Assembly (NCBI RefSeq): GCF_030463565.1
Contig: NC_134644.1
Span: 132,057,388 to 132,121,387 of the forward strand
Direction: 5' to 3'
Source: Pelecanus crispus
Taxonomy: Eukaryota; Chordata; Aves; Pelecaniformes; Pelecanidae
Length of the DNA stretch: 64,000 bases
Made by a program: the position numbers and the translations under genes. Shown here piece after piece: positions 28,301 through 38,300 of this stretch (position 1 is its first letter; the number at the start of each line of letters is the position of its first letter). The notes under the pieces were generated by a model. The model saw only the letters and a list, made by a program, of their open reading frames with translations. It did no database searches and was not told the DNA's origin.

Positions 28301-29057
28301 CAAAGGTCTCCCCATCCAGGTGAAGTGGTAATAGCAGGGAGATTTTTAGAGGGATCCCAGCATTCCTTCCTTCCTCACAGAGCTTCAAAGTCCCTACTTG
28401 GACAACTTGTTCATTCAGCAGATGGATTTACCAGATGCCTCTACAGCCCTCCCATGACGAGCACTCCCCTAATCATACAAAATTAAGTCACCTGAGGGAA
28501 GTCCATCAGGAAACCTATCATTCTAAAAAAAGCAGAGATGGCTATACTAGCTTCAAAAGTGTACTGCAGAACAGCATTATAGATTTTTATTTCCAAGCAC
28601 CTAACAAGCTTTCAACAAGGATCTATGTCCTTTCTTAGCTTACTAAAAAGAGCGGTACAGTCATATTACATTCAAAGTGCAATTACTGAAGTCCTTTGCT
28701 TCCTTCTCAAAAGCTTAGCACAACACATCATGTAACATCAACCACCTGCATTTCCTACTGGCTATGATCTGTTTGTAAGCAATGAGAAGTAAGCACAAGA
28801 ATCAAAACATCTTGGGGGCAGGGGAATACAGCAGTTCTTACCAAAGAAATATTTACCAGAATTAAAGCTTAAAAAAAAAAAAAAAAAGGCATAATCAGAA
28901 GACAGACTACAAAACCAATCCACACCTCATGATCCTCTGTATTAGGTAATACTGTTGACTCCATAGGTGAGGGTTTACCTGCCACATTCAGAAAAGAAAC
29001 TGATTCCAACATATCAGATATTTCTGCAGAAACATAGGTTTTCCCCTCATCATCCAT
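4052..29057 (-). CDS. KIF20/MKlp2-family mitotic kinesin (KIF20A-like), complete, 18 coding exons
   Basis: Coding exons, high to low: 29057-28926, 27810-27736, 25051-24932, 24002-23864, 23765-23581, 20106-20010, 19534-19337, 19255-19144, 17262-17191, 15167-15021, 14397-14232, 12891-12721, 12056-11917, 10692-10527, 8983-8866, 8783-8716, 7040-6921, 4327-4052. Joined, they keep one frame for about 833 residues (human KIF20A has 890). Visible parts are motor start LRVRP (~54-58), P-loop GVTNAGKT (~144-151), a KIF20-type insertion in the motor (~185-265), ISFCEIYNE, switch I NEQSSRSH (~347-354), switch II DLAGSE (~382-387), [10 protein letters not shown], then acidic neck, coiled coil and a basic tail. 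KIF20 proteins are plus-end kinesins of anaphase spindle and cytokinesis. Several stretches ([24 protein letters not shown]) are closer to KIF20A than to KIF20B as I remember them. Human KIF20A is not next to LYN, so this is probably a paralogue; I assign no symbol. Intact phases argue against a pseudogene. Confidence 0.93.
4462..4966 (-). mobile_element. CR1 LINE, 5'-truncated copy (intron 17)
   Basis: The 3' end lies at 4462 with the CR1 octamer repeat (ATTCTATG on the minus strand). The body covers the end of ORF2, with degraded [14 protein letters not shown] and [16 protein letters not shown]. It is cut off at about 4966, a typical CR1 5' truncation. It lies in the last kinesin intron in the same sense as the gene. 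Its last ~39 bases match the tail of the SINE at 18.3 kb without a mismatch. Confidence 0.93.
5965..6830 (-). mobile_element. CR1 LINE, longer 5'-truncated copy (intron 17)
   Basis: It is a second CR1 tail in the same orientation 1 kb away, extending further upstream into ORF2. Decayed frames show [31 protein letters not shown] and LFSLEKRRL. Frameshifts and stops make it inactive. The 3' end at about 5965 has only one octamer unit. Confidence 0.92.
6921..7040 (-). CDS. Kinesin exon 17, coiled coil
   Basis: The 40 residues begin [20 protein letters not shown], a clear coiled coil with Leu/Ile heptads. The acceptor is TTTTCAG and the donor AAG|GTTTGT, phase 0 on both sides. Confidence 0.88.
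8716..8783 (-). CDS. Kinesin exon 16
   Basis: A 68-base exon encodes [18 protein letters not shown] and KEKEE. Phases are 1 in and 0 out, matching exons 15 and 17. Confidence 0.85.
8866..8983 (-). CDS. Kinesin exon 15, coiled coil
   Basis: It reads [16 protein letters not shown], then a break ([13 protein letters not shown]) and LEL. The acceptor follows a T-run; the donor CTAG|GTAGGA ends in phase 1. Confidence 0.88.
10527..10692 (-). CDS. Kinesin exon 14, coiled coil
   Basis: It encodes [20 protein letters not shown] and continues to [11 protein letters not shown], charged heptad-rich stalk sequence. The acceptor is TCCTCAG and the donor GAG|GTATGA, and it ends in phase 0. Confidence 0.88.
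11808..11875. repeat. TA/CATA-rich microsatellite (intron 13)
   Basis: Alternating TATA, CATA and TGTG units occur without a strict period, between kinesin exons 13 and 14. Confidence 0.7.
11917..12056 (-). CDS. Kinesin exon 13, coiled coil, GC donor
   Basis: It encodes the start of the stalk coiled coil ([32 protein letters not shown]). The only donor that keeps the downstream frame is AG|GCAAGT at 11917/11916, a consensus GC-AG site. The GT four bases further on leads to a stop in the next exon. Confidence 0.85.
12721..12891 (-). CDS. Kinesin exon 12, neck/acidic linker
   Basis: The 57 residues run from [16 protein letters not shown] to an acidic stretch ([12 protein letters not shown]). 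The acceptor CAG at 12892-12894 and donor GAG|GTAGAT give phase 0 on both sides. An open frame continues past the donor but lacks family resemblance. Confidence 0.8.
14232..14397 (-). CDS. Kinesin exon 11, end of motor
   Basis: It encodes [29 protein letters not shown], and [18 protein letters not shown], which close the motor domain in KIF20A style. The donor is CAG|GTAAGA, phase 0. Confidence 0.96.
15021..15167 (-). CDS. Kinesin exon 10, switch II
   Basis: It contains switch II as [12 protein letters not shown], then [19 protein letters not shown]. The usual kinesin reading is NINTSL or NINKSL; here the third residue is Asn. The donor is GAA|GTAAGT. Confidence 0.95.
15990..16087. repeat. 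Inverted repeat, 31-bp arms, ~36-bp loop (intron 9)
   Basis: The left arm is 15990-16020 and the right arm 16057-16087, reverse complements except at two positions. Both mismatches are transitions that become G.U pairs when transcribed from the minus strand, the sense of the host gene. The loop holds a direct repeat of ACATATTAATA. It could be a small MITE-type element or a transcribed hairpin; I cannot assign a family. Confidence 0.85.
17191..17262 (-). CDS. Kinesin exon 9
   Basis: A 72-base exon continues switch I as [16 protein letters not shown] and ends GVSE at a consensus donor GTAAGT. Phase 2 on both sides fits the flanking exons. Confidence 0.9.
17989..18078. repeat. A/C-rich low-complexity tract (intron 8)
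   Basis: A-runs interrupted by CCC and CAAA units; read on the minus strand it is T/G-rich. It resembles the T/G-rich tract at 26.5 kb. Confidence 0.7.
18219..18362 (+). mobile_element. tRNA-Ile-headed SINE with CR1-type 3' tail (TguSINE1-like)
   Basis: The head (about 18221-18290) follows a tRNA-Ile(AAT) gene: A box TAGCTCAGTTGG at 18231-18242, an anticodon-arm region with AAT near 18258-18260, and B box GGTTCAGTCC at 18276-18285. After a short linker, the rest is a CR1 3' end finishing in ATTCTATG repeats. This architecture is that of the passerine SINEs (TguSINE1 and relatives), which CR1 enzymes mobilise through the shared tail. It sits in kinesin intron 8, antisense to the gene. The B box is mutated (CAG for CGA), so it is an old insertion, not a functional tRNA. 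Confidence 0.88.
19144..19255 (-). CDS. Kinesin exon 8, switch I
   Basis: It encodes [18 protein letters not shown] and ends within the switch I motif NEQSSRS(H). The donor AG|GTTTGT is chosen over the nearby GTAGG because only it rebuilds Ser-His across the junction. Confidence 0.92.
19337..19534 (-). CDS. Kinesin exon 7
   Basis: It encodes [18 protein letters not shown], the conserved kinesin motif after the insertion, then [17 protein letters not shown], close to the KIF20A version. Phase chooses the acceptor: the TTAG ending at 19535 keeps the frame, while an AG three bases upstream does not. Confidence 0.93.
20010..20106 (-). CDS. Kinesin exon 6, motor insertion
   Basis: A 97-base exon encodes a Ser/Thr-rich, low-conservation segment ([12 protein letters not shown]...TLPSDSL) inside the motor insertion. 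It is supported by an acceptor at 20107-20108, the donor CTAG|GTAAAA and exact phase agreement with its neighbours (0 in, 1 out). Confidence 0.82.
23581..23765 (-). CDS. Kinesin exon 5
   Basis: It opens by completing the split glycine, then reads [19 protein letters not shown], the canonical GILPR motor motif, and runs into a polar stretch ([16 protein letters not shown]) that starts the KIF20-specific insertion. The donor is GAG|GTCAGT, phase 0. Confidence 0.93.
23864..24002 (-). CDS. Kinesin exon 4, P-loop
   Basis: It begins VFGPETTQ and carries the nucleotide-binding P-loop [13 protein letters not shown]. Human KIF20A has Ser where this protein has Ala (NSGKT versus NAGKT). The exon ends in phase 1 at CAAG|GTATAA. 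Confidence 0.95.
24932..25051 (-). CDS. Kinesin exon 3
   Basis: The 40 residues begin [11 protein letters not shown] and include NSERGIG and HRFTFSQ, matching the KIF20A motor segment ahead of the P-loop. It is phase 0 on both sides, with donor CAG|GTAGGC. Confidence 0.92.
26518..26602. repeat. T/G-rich low-complexity tract (intron 2)
   Basis: Runs of T broken by GGG and TTTGG units. Its composition is the reverse complement of that at 18.0 kb. Confidence 0.65.
27150..27540 (+). mobile_element. Possible ancient CR1/L3-like fragment (intron 2)
   Basis: One frame reads [15 protein letters not shown], which matches the conserved segment just ahead of the reverse transcriptase in CR1-type LINEs ([11 protein letters not shown] in the copy at 41.2 kb). 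A G-rich and TG-rich insertion follows and the rest is too decayed to align by eye. Confidence 0.45.
27736..27810 (-). CDS. Kinesin exon 2, first motor strand
   Basis: A 75-base exon, too short to stand out as an open frame, encodes residues ~45-69 with [16 protein letters not shown], the first beta strand of a kinesin motor. The acceptor follows a T-rich tract and the donor is CAG|GTTAG. It is phase 0 on both sides. Confidence 0.9.
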
Positions 29058-29061
29058 TGTT
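28926..29061 (-). CDS. Kinesin coding exon 1 (start codon)
   Basis: The acceptor, after a long pyrimidine tract, ends at 29062 and the exon opens four bases before ATGG at 29057. That Met is the first in-frame start after the acceptor and begins [20 protein letters not shown]. The donor GAG|GTGTGG closes in phase 0. The 44 residues lie ahead of the motor, comparable to the N-terminal extension of KIF20A. An upstream in-frame Met at 29106 would lie inside the intron tract, so I rejected it. Confidence 0.8.
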
Positions 29062-29389
29062 CTGTGCAAAGGGACTTGTGAGGGGGAAAAAAAAAAAAAG
29101 TCCATCATTTTCTCACAGAACAGGCAAAAACAGAGAGCAAAATAGAGATCACCATATCCTGTATATGAACAAGCACTTCTGGAGAAAGTAAGGTCCTCTA
29201 AAGGAGTTTGGGAGTATGAAGGAACCTTAAAAAAACCAGTGACATTGGGTTATACTAAGAAACTCGCAAGTGAAAGCATACTAACTGCCTCTGTCGGGCA
29301 TTACTCTCATCCACCTGCAAGTGCCAGGCCACCGCCTGTAACGCCCACCCCCGAAAGGCTCAACACTCCCCAAGCGTCAGGGACTCGGC

Positions 29390-29920
29390 CATCAGGCCGA
29401 GGCCCGCGCTCTGCCCCGAAGCCACCATGCCCTGCCTCAACGAACCGACGGCTCAGACAAGGCCCCGTTCACGGGCAGGGCAGGGCAGGGCAGGGCAGGG
29501 CAGGGCCGGCCTAGGGGGGGCCCGCGGCCGAGGGGAGGCGGCCGTCCCGCCCGGCCTCCACGCTGGGCCCGGCGGCGGCGGGCTGACGGTGCCAGGCCTC
29601 CCGCCACGGCCCAGCGCCCGCGCGGCACCAACGGCCGCTACCTTGCCGCGCGCGGGAACCCGCCAGACACCCCGGGGCGGGCGGGAGCATTTAGGCGGGA
29701 CGGAGGGGGGAAGGCGGGCGCTGATTGGTCGAACGGGGGGGAGGGGGCGGGGTGGAGCGGCGGTGACGGACAGGCCCGTGCGGGCACAGGCGCGGCTGCC
29801 TCCGCCCGGCAGGGGGCGCCGCCGCACAGCGCACGGCAGCCGCGGGGCCGCCAGCCCGAGAGCCGCCGCCGGCGGGGGGGGAGGGAAGGGGGGGCAGCGT
29901 CTGCAGCGTGTGCTGATGAC
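29390..29920 (-). promoter_or_regulatory. CpG-rich promoter of the kinesin gene
   Basis: This is a strongly GC- and CpG-rich block just upstream of coding exon 1. On the minus strand a candidate non-coding first exon ends at 29642 with donor AAG|GTAGCG, which would splice to 29061. Above it are two GGCGGGA E2F-like motifs (29680-29686 and 29694-29700, plus-strand reading) and an inverted CCAAT box (ATTGG at 29724-29728). CCAAT plus E2F-type sites without a TATA box is the usual layout of G2/M genes such as kinesins; this is inference. No TSS can be fixed. Confidence 0.6.
29473..29505. repeat. (GGGCA)n pentamer array, G-quadruplex type
   Basis: About six and a half copies of a GGGCA unit give seven GGG tracts separated by CA, inside the CpG block downstream of the likely kinesin TSS. 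Confidence 0.9.
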
Positions 29921-30051
29921 GCAGATTTATTTATCGTTTTTAATAAGGGACGGGGGAAGGATGCGGGTTTCAACGGCGAAGTAAGGCGGCGCGGGCAGCG
30001 GCAGTTTAGCGGCCAGTGGAGAGGTGTTTTTGCCTGACTGAGGGTTGCTTT

Positions 30052-30073
30052 GGGGGGGGCGGGGGGGGGGGGG
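30052..30073. repeat. Poly-G tract
   Basis: A run of G with one C at 30060, at the edge of the CpG block. The length may be unreliable in assembly. Confidence 0.8.
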
Positions 30074-30074
30074 T

Positions 30075-32139
30075 GTCCGGGAAGGAGCCGCAGATACCTC
30101 AGTATTTCCATCAAAACAGTTACATAAAGTTGTCATGCCTGTTACGTAACCGTTTCGACACCACGCGGTATTGTCGTAAACCGCGTAGAAGACAAATAAA
30201 TGACAAAACGTTCAGGTTACAGAGCGCCAGAACAACGGGGGCAGGTGGAGCGAAGCGCGTACCGCAGGGGTGAAGCCTGCCGAGGGGTCCTCCAGAGGAG
30301 CCGGCGGTCCATCGCCCTCAAGAAGCAAATGATCCGCTTTGCTGGGAACGAGCGGACAACCTGCATCGGGGGGCCTGTCTGTTCAGAGTAGGGAGACGGT
30401 CTTATAGAAATAAAACTGAAGTACAAGACCCAGATGCAAAGTTGCATCTTGTCCTTGTTTTTAAAAGTTGAAGGCAGGTGAAGAGAGAGAAACACGCTCA
30501 AAAGACCACAGACAACTTGTTTTTAAAGAGCCACAGCTACTCAAGGGACGTAGATGGGATTTTAGGTATTTTTGGGACTTCAGGGATGTTTAAGGGGCAC
30601 CGTGTAAGTCAGAGGCACAGCCAGCTGTAAGCTGATAAAAAGCTATTATGTTTTGGCCAAGAGTAAAGACGAAAGACAGAAATGATGTCAAAGCTAGCCA
30701 GCTCTCCCCTACCTAGATCCCTCAAAGTGCTTTCCGTCACAAGGCTATTGGGTTAAGCAGAGGGAAGACGACTTGGGTGAAAGTTAGCAACTAATCATAA
30801 CAAAGGTCAGTCAGCCTCAGCTAGTTAACACTTACTGTCTGTTGCTTGTCTGCCCCAGTTTATCCCCTTTTAATCTGACCAGCGTCACAAAGTTCTTACC
30901 ATGCTTTTCACAAGCACCCCATAAAATACAAAAAATTTTAAAACTAAGGCTAAAAGTATTTGTCAGGCCGCTCATATTTATAACACATTACCAGAAACTG
31001 ACCTTTAGGAAGACACAGGGGGTTTTATTTTTTTCCCCTCTGCTCACACAGTTCTCTGAGACATTTCCCAAAGAAACAGTTTTGTTGCAATCCGTGTGTG
31101 TAAATGCAACTAAGTTCCTCACCCTCTCCCTTCTACCAAAGCTCTTGAGCCTAATTAGAGGGATAGAATCTTTCTAAGGCTTTACATTTAATGAAATTAA
31201 GATGAGTGGGCAGGTGAGGGACTCTAATAACCCTTGAGCAAGAAAGTTCAAGTTTTGGCCACTGTTTTATGTCTCAGCAAATACAAATGGGACTTCAAGG
31301 TCTACACAACTGCATGTTTCCTCACTTCTGCTAGAATTCCAGTTCTCTCCTATGCTTGAAGCAGAAGCAGCAACCTGATCTTAAATGGGTGAAAGAAAAC
31401 AGTGTTCTTTCATTTCACTCAGAGCTTTATGTCTTGTAGGTTTAAGAATTAATCACAGTTCCTTTAAGGATTAGTTTGGAGAAGAAAAAAACCCATGACT
31501 GAACTTGAGAGACCTAAGTAGCAGCAATGAAAATGGCTGTTTTATTGCTTTGCATATGAAGCTTACGTTTAATATTCATATCTATGGAAATCTAAACCTA
31601 GAAAGACAACTAGAGTTCCACAGCTTAGTTTTGTGACTCTACATGGAAGTCTAAAGAACTTGCTAAATTCAACGTGTTCACCACAAATTATGAAGTTTTA
31701 TAACTAACATCCTCAAGATCCATTGACTGTGAAAAGCAGGGGTGGGGGGGTGGCAGGGGGAAGCCGAGTAAGCTAAGTGGTAGTTCATAGTGCATAGCAA
31801 AAACTAAGAACTGAAAACTTGGTAATTTACCTAAACATCAATTTTAATGCTATTGCTTGTCTGGGTATACACTCATATTTCAGCCAAAGTTGAATCCTTT
31901 ATGGAAAATATATTTTTTTCATAATTTCAGTGCTGCACATCCATACAGTCACCAACCTCCAATGAAACTATGATACCCAAGTTTCATCTTCCTGATGTTT
32001 ACAACTGTCATATTCTTCCTTAAATATCATACAATCCTCACACAGCATTTTGATTATGATCTCTGTTGTCCTTCTTCATGAAAATCATCATAGGGCCACC
32101 CAAGACTCTTGGCACACATATGAAAAACAAACAGCGATG
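30075..32139. other. Intergenic, kinesin promoter to RPS20 3' end
   Basis: There is no convincing exon, RNA gene or repeat in these 2 kb. GC content falls back to background after about 30.4 kb. Confidence 0.5.
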
Positions 32140-32179
32140 AAAATTTGTAAACCCAACTTTATTCAACGATGACCATCAT
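32140..32179 (-). terminator. RPS20: RPS20 3' UTR and poly(A) signal
   Basis: AATAAA reads on the minus strand at 32163-32158, only about 20 bases after the stop codon, giving the very short 3' UTR usual for ribosomal protein genes. Confidence 0.8.
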
Positions 32180-34834
<2,655 letters not shown>

Positions 34835-34980
34835 GGCGGCGGCAGCAGGGCCTTCCTGACCGACTTATTCCCGGGCGAGGGGCGGCGCGGGGCCCAGCGA
34901 ACAGCGGTGAGCCAGGAGGCGGCGGCGGCTGGCGGCGCGGGGAGAGGAGGGCGCGGCGGCGGCGGGGCGCTTATATAGCG
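34835..34980 (-). promoter_or_regulatory. RPS20: RPS20 core promoter: TATA box and 5'-TOP start
   Basis: On the minus strand TATATAA lies at 34977-34971. About 26-28 bases further on is an uninterrupted pyrimidine run (34951-34939, CCCTCCTCTCCCC), the expected 5'-terminal oligopyrimidine start of mTOR-controlled ribosomal protein mRNAs. The 5' UTR would be about 110 bases, ending CCGCCATG. The TSS is inferred from spacing. Confidence 0.75.
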
Positions 34981-35084
34981 AGCGGCACCGCCTCCATCCG
35001 GGCACTGCGGGACCTTTCACCCCCGCGCCGGGGCCCGGAAGCGCTGGGGCGGGGAGGCCGGGGAGGCCTGGCCTCCAGTGAGGT

Positions 35085-35166
35085 CGGTCCCGGTCCCGGT
35101 CCCGGTCCCGGTCCCGGTCCCGGTCCCGGTCCCGGTCCCGGTCCCGGTCCCGGTCCCGGTCCCGGT
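35085..35166. repeat. (CGGTCC)n tandem array, ~13.7 copies
   Basis: A pure hexamer array lies about 110 bases upstream of the RPS20 TATA box. On the minus strand it reads GGGACC repeated, giving more than a dozen GGG tracts with 3-base loops. A six-base unit gives an endless Val-Pro frame, which is not a protein. Confidence 0.97.
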
Positions 35167-35344
35167 GGCTCTGACGGCGAGTAAAGAGAGAGCTGAGAGC
35201 GGCTCCGGTTCGCGGGGCTGCCGTACCCCCTGCAGCGGGCCCGGCCGGCGGCCTGGGGGGCACAGCGCCCGGCCCCCTGGGCGTCCTGCGCTCCTCGTTG
35301 CCTTTACCGGTAGACTACGGCTTTCTCTTCGGGGCTTTGATATA

Positions 35345-38300
35345 GAATCATATGATTATATACAATATATGGTGATATACAAGCAGGTCTTCGTTGCTTC
35401 CAGTGACAGTGAGACCCATTCCCATCTAAGCCTTTTTTTTTTTTTTTTTCTTTTTAGTCACTACTGAAAGCAGAGGTGTGAGAACAGAAGTTTTAAGCAG
35501 CATTAAGTAAAAATGCTGGTTTCATTCGTTTCTGAGTGTAAGAACTGGACTTCATTTTATTTATTGAAGCCCCTATATTTATGCAGATTGGGCATTGGAA
35601 GGGTGTTCTTTTAATGAGAACAGGCACTGATTTGGCCTGGACACTGGTAACTGTCAATCCCAAACCCATCATTTTGCTGAGAGCGTGCCTGTTCCTAGTT
35701 ACATCACAACCTGAGAGATTTGCCTGACTGGAGGAACATACTATATGTTATGAAATTAATGGCCTATAGTAAGGTCATTGCAATTATCTTTTAAAAATAA
35801 TGTTTTAATTCTAGGGTTTTTTTTTTTGGGGGGGGGGGGGGGGTGCCTGTCCAGTAATCACAGACATGCACGCTGTTAGCAATGCTACTGCCACCTTTGG
35901 AAACTCAGTAATTACTCTAGTTCAAACAAGACTCCTTGGTATTTTAATCTGAACTTAATTTCAGCCATCACACTGAACTTAATATAATTCCCCACCCCTC
36001 TGCCCAAATACTTGAATAGGTCTTCATATGGTCCTTAAACCTCATGTGATGGAGATAATGTGTGTGTGCCAATTATTCCATTGTGGTGCTCAATTTTAGA
36101 CTTGTTTTGCACTTGGATCACTTGCACTTGCTCTTTGAAATCTCTGGTTTACTAGTAACTTTTTTGGGCTAGATGATATATTCTGATACAGCAGTTCCAA
36201 TAAACACAGATACAGAAGTAGTCATCCTGTCACTGCTTCCTGAAATGCAGCAGTATCTTTTGCCAGTGGAGATCAGTACTTGACAAATCTCTTGGTGATA
36301 GTCCTGTTTCTCTGGCCTCTTCCTCCCTGCAATGAAAGCAGCATTTGGTTTTGGTGGTTTGTTTTCTGAGCCATTTAATAATCATATTAACAATTTTGAA
36401 CTCACTTATGCATAAGGAACCCATGTTTACTCTGTTATCGGCTATTCCAACTACTTCCTGAGGAGGTTTTCCATCTATAAGTGTTTTATATTCATTCCTC
36501 TTAAATGCATGACCTCACATTGATTATGCTGAAACAATTTTCCAGTAATCCAGATGGTTCCCAATCAGCAAGCTTGCTACATTATTTACTCAGAGCTTTT
36601 ATGAATGTTCTTAGTAAACTTTATTTCCAGATAAAATATTGAATAGCTTGGTGCCAAGCACTAATTCCTGTGGGATTCAATTAGAAATGTGTCTGACATT
36701 CCTCATTGATGACACAGACCTGTAGCTTTAAGTTACTATGAACTATGTGTGTGCAACTATGCCAGTTTCTCAGTGTCCTACTGAACAAGTCAATGTACAA
36801 GCATGTTATATCAACACTGTTCCTATTGTCTACCAAATGTATGCCCTAATTGCATGAGGAAAAAAAAGTCAATCTGAAAAGATACATTCTCTGTACATTT
36901 AAGCTGTGTAATTTAAGTAAAATTTCCTCATTTATTTCTTGTTCCTATATAAAGAAGTCAGGATTTTTTCTTTCCCTGGGATTAACGCAAGGTTGACAGT
37001 ATGTTCCTGAACTTGTTCCTTTCTTACTCCCCCCCCAATATAGGGATCATCTCAGCTTTCTATGAGAATTTTTTCTCTTCCCCCCCGCCCCGCCCCTTCT
37101 GGGCTTCCCCGGGTTTCTCAAAGCTTATGGAAAATCTGCATTAACAGCACACAAGTGCCCTTTGCCAGCTTTTAAAATTCTTGAATGCAAGCTATTTGGA
37201 GCTGCTGATTTAAAAACCACCTTACTTCTGTTCCTATGTGTAAGGCTTTCCTTAGCTATTGTTAGAATTTAGTGATATAAATATGTTGGTTGTTCTCCAC
37301 AAACATAGAACAGAAATTTATCTGAACTTCCTGCTTTCACTGAAATAAACTATTAAAAAAAAACCCAAACAACCCTCCTTCATGCTATTCACATGGGTAG
37401 ATATCCATTGTCAATACAACCTTTTGCTTACCTTCTGAATATTCTGTCATTCTTAGCTTCTGATTTGTATTTTGTATTATGTCTGTTTTTCCTTTGGTTA
37501 CATACTGCTTTTAATGTAGGTTTTTCTCCCCAGCTAATGCTAACTTCAGTTTAGTTATGAGCTTGTGTGTTTGGACACATAAATACACTGTTGGCATATG
37601 CTTTTTAGATGAATCTTCCAGGAGTGTTTTCCTCATGTCACATAATTAAGCAGGTAAATTATTAAGAAGCAAGATATGCTTTTAACATGACTTAGTAGTC
37701 TGTAGCAGAAAGGATTCAATACCTAATTTCATGATTTATCACTCAGAATATTGCTCCATGTGTATTCATGATGCTTTTTGACTTTATTTTGGTTTTTATA
37801 GATTACTGGCAGGGAGGGTGTCTCCCTTCCTTTGACCAGTTTGTCCTTCAGAAACAGTCTTGAGTAATGATCTGAATATTTTGTTATCCATATATTTTCT
37901 CCTAGCTTATAGTAAAACCAATTAGATTCAATTTATGCTTCCAAATTAGTAATTCAGTTCCTATTAATTAAATATGTATGTGTAGGGAGTTAGGTTCTTG
38001 TCAGGTTTTTGGTCCTTTGCTTAATTTTAGCTTGAACATCTTTACTTTGTGTTAAATGAATGGTCACCTGATTCTTTAGCTACTTAATGCCATTGTATTT
38101 GATCTTGCTAAGTTTTGCCTGGGAAGACTTTTTTCCTCTGACAGGCTAAATCATACAGTTTTTTATCCAGAAAAGATGTCCCAGTATTCTACAAATCTAA
38201 ATCCATTTAGTCTAGATATCAGTTAACCTTCTGTCTTCCATTGTTCGTGTGACAAACAGGATCTTTGAGATCTCCTAGATGTTCTTGTAGTGCTAGAGAG

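Noticed and set aside
29427-29984. 185-codon open frame in the kinesin CpG block, with matching minus-strand frames
   Set aside because: Low-complexity composition produced by GC-rich repeats; no domain and no splice context.
35078-35467. Val-Pro repeat protein, or Arg-Asp repeat on the other strand
   Set aside because: A six-base repeat unit gives an endless dipeptide frame; no gene context.
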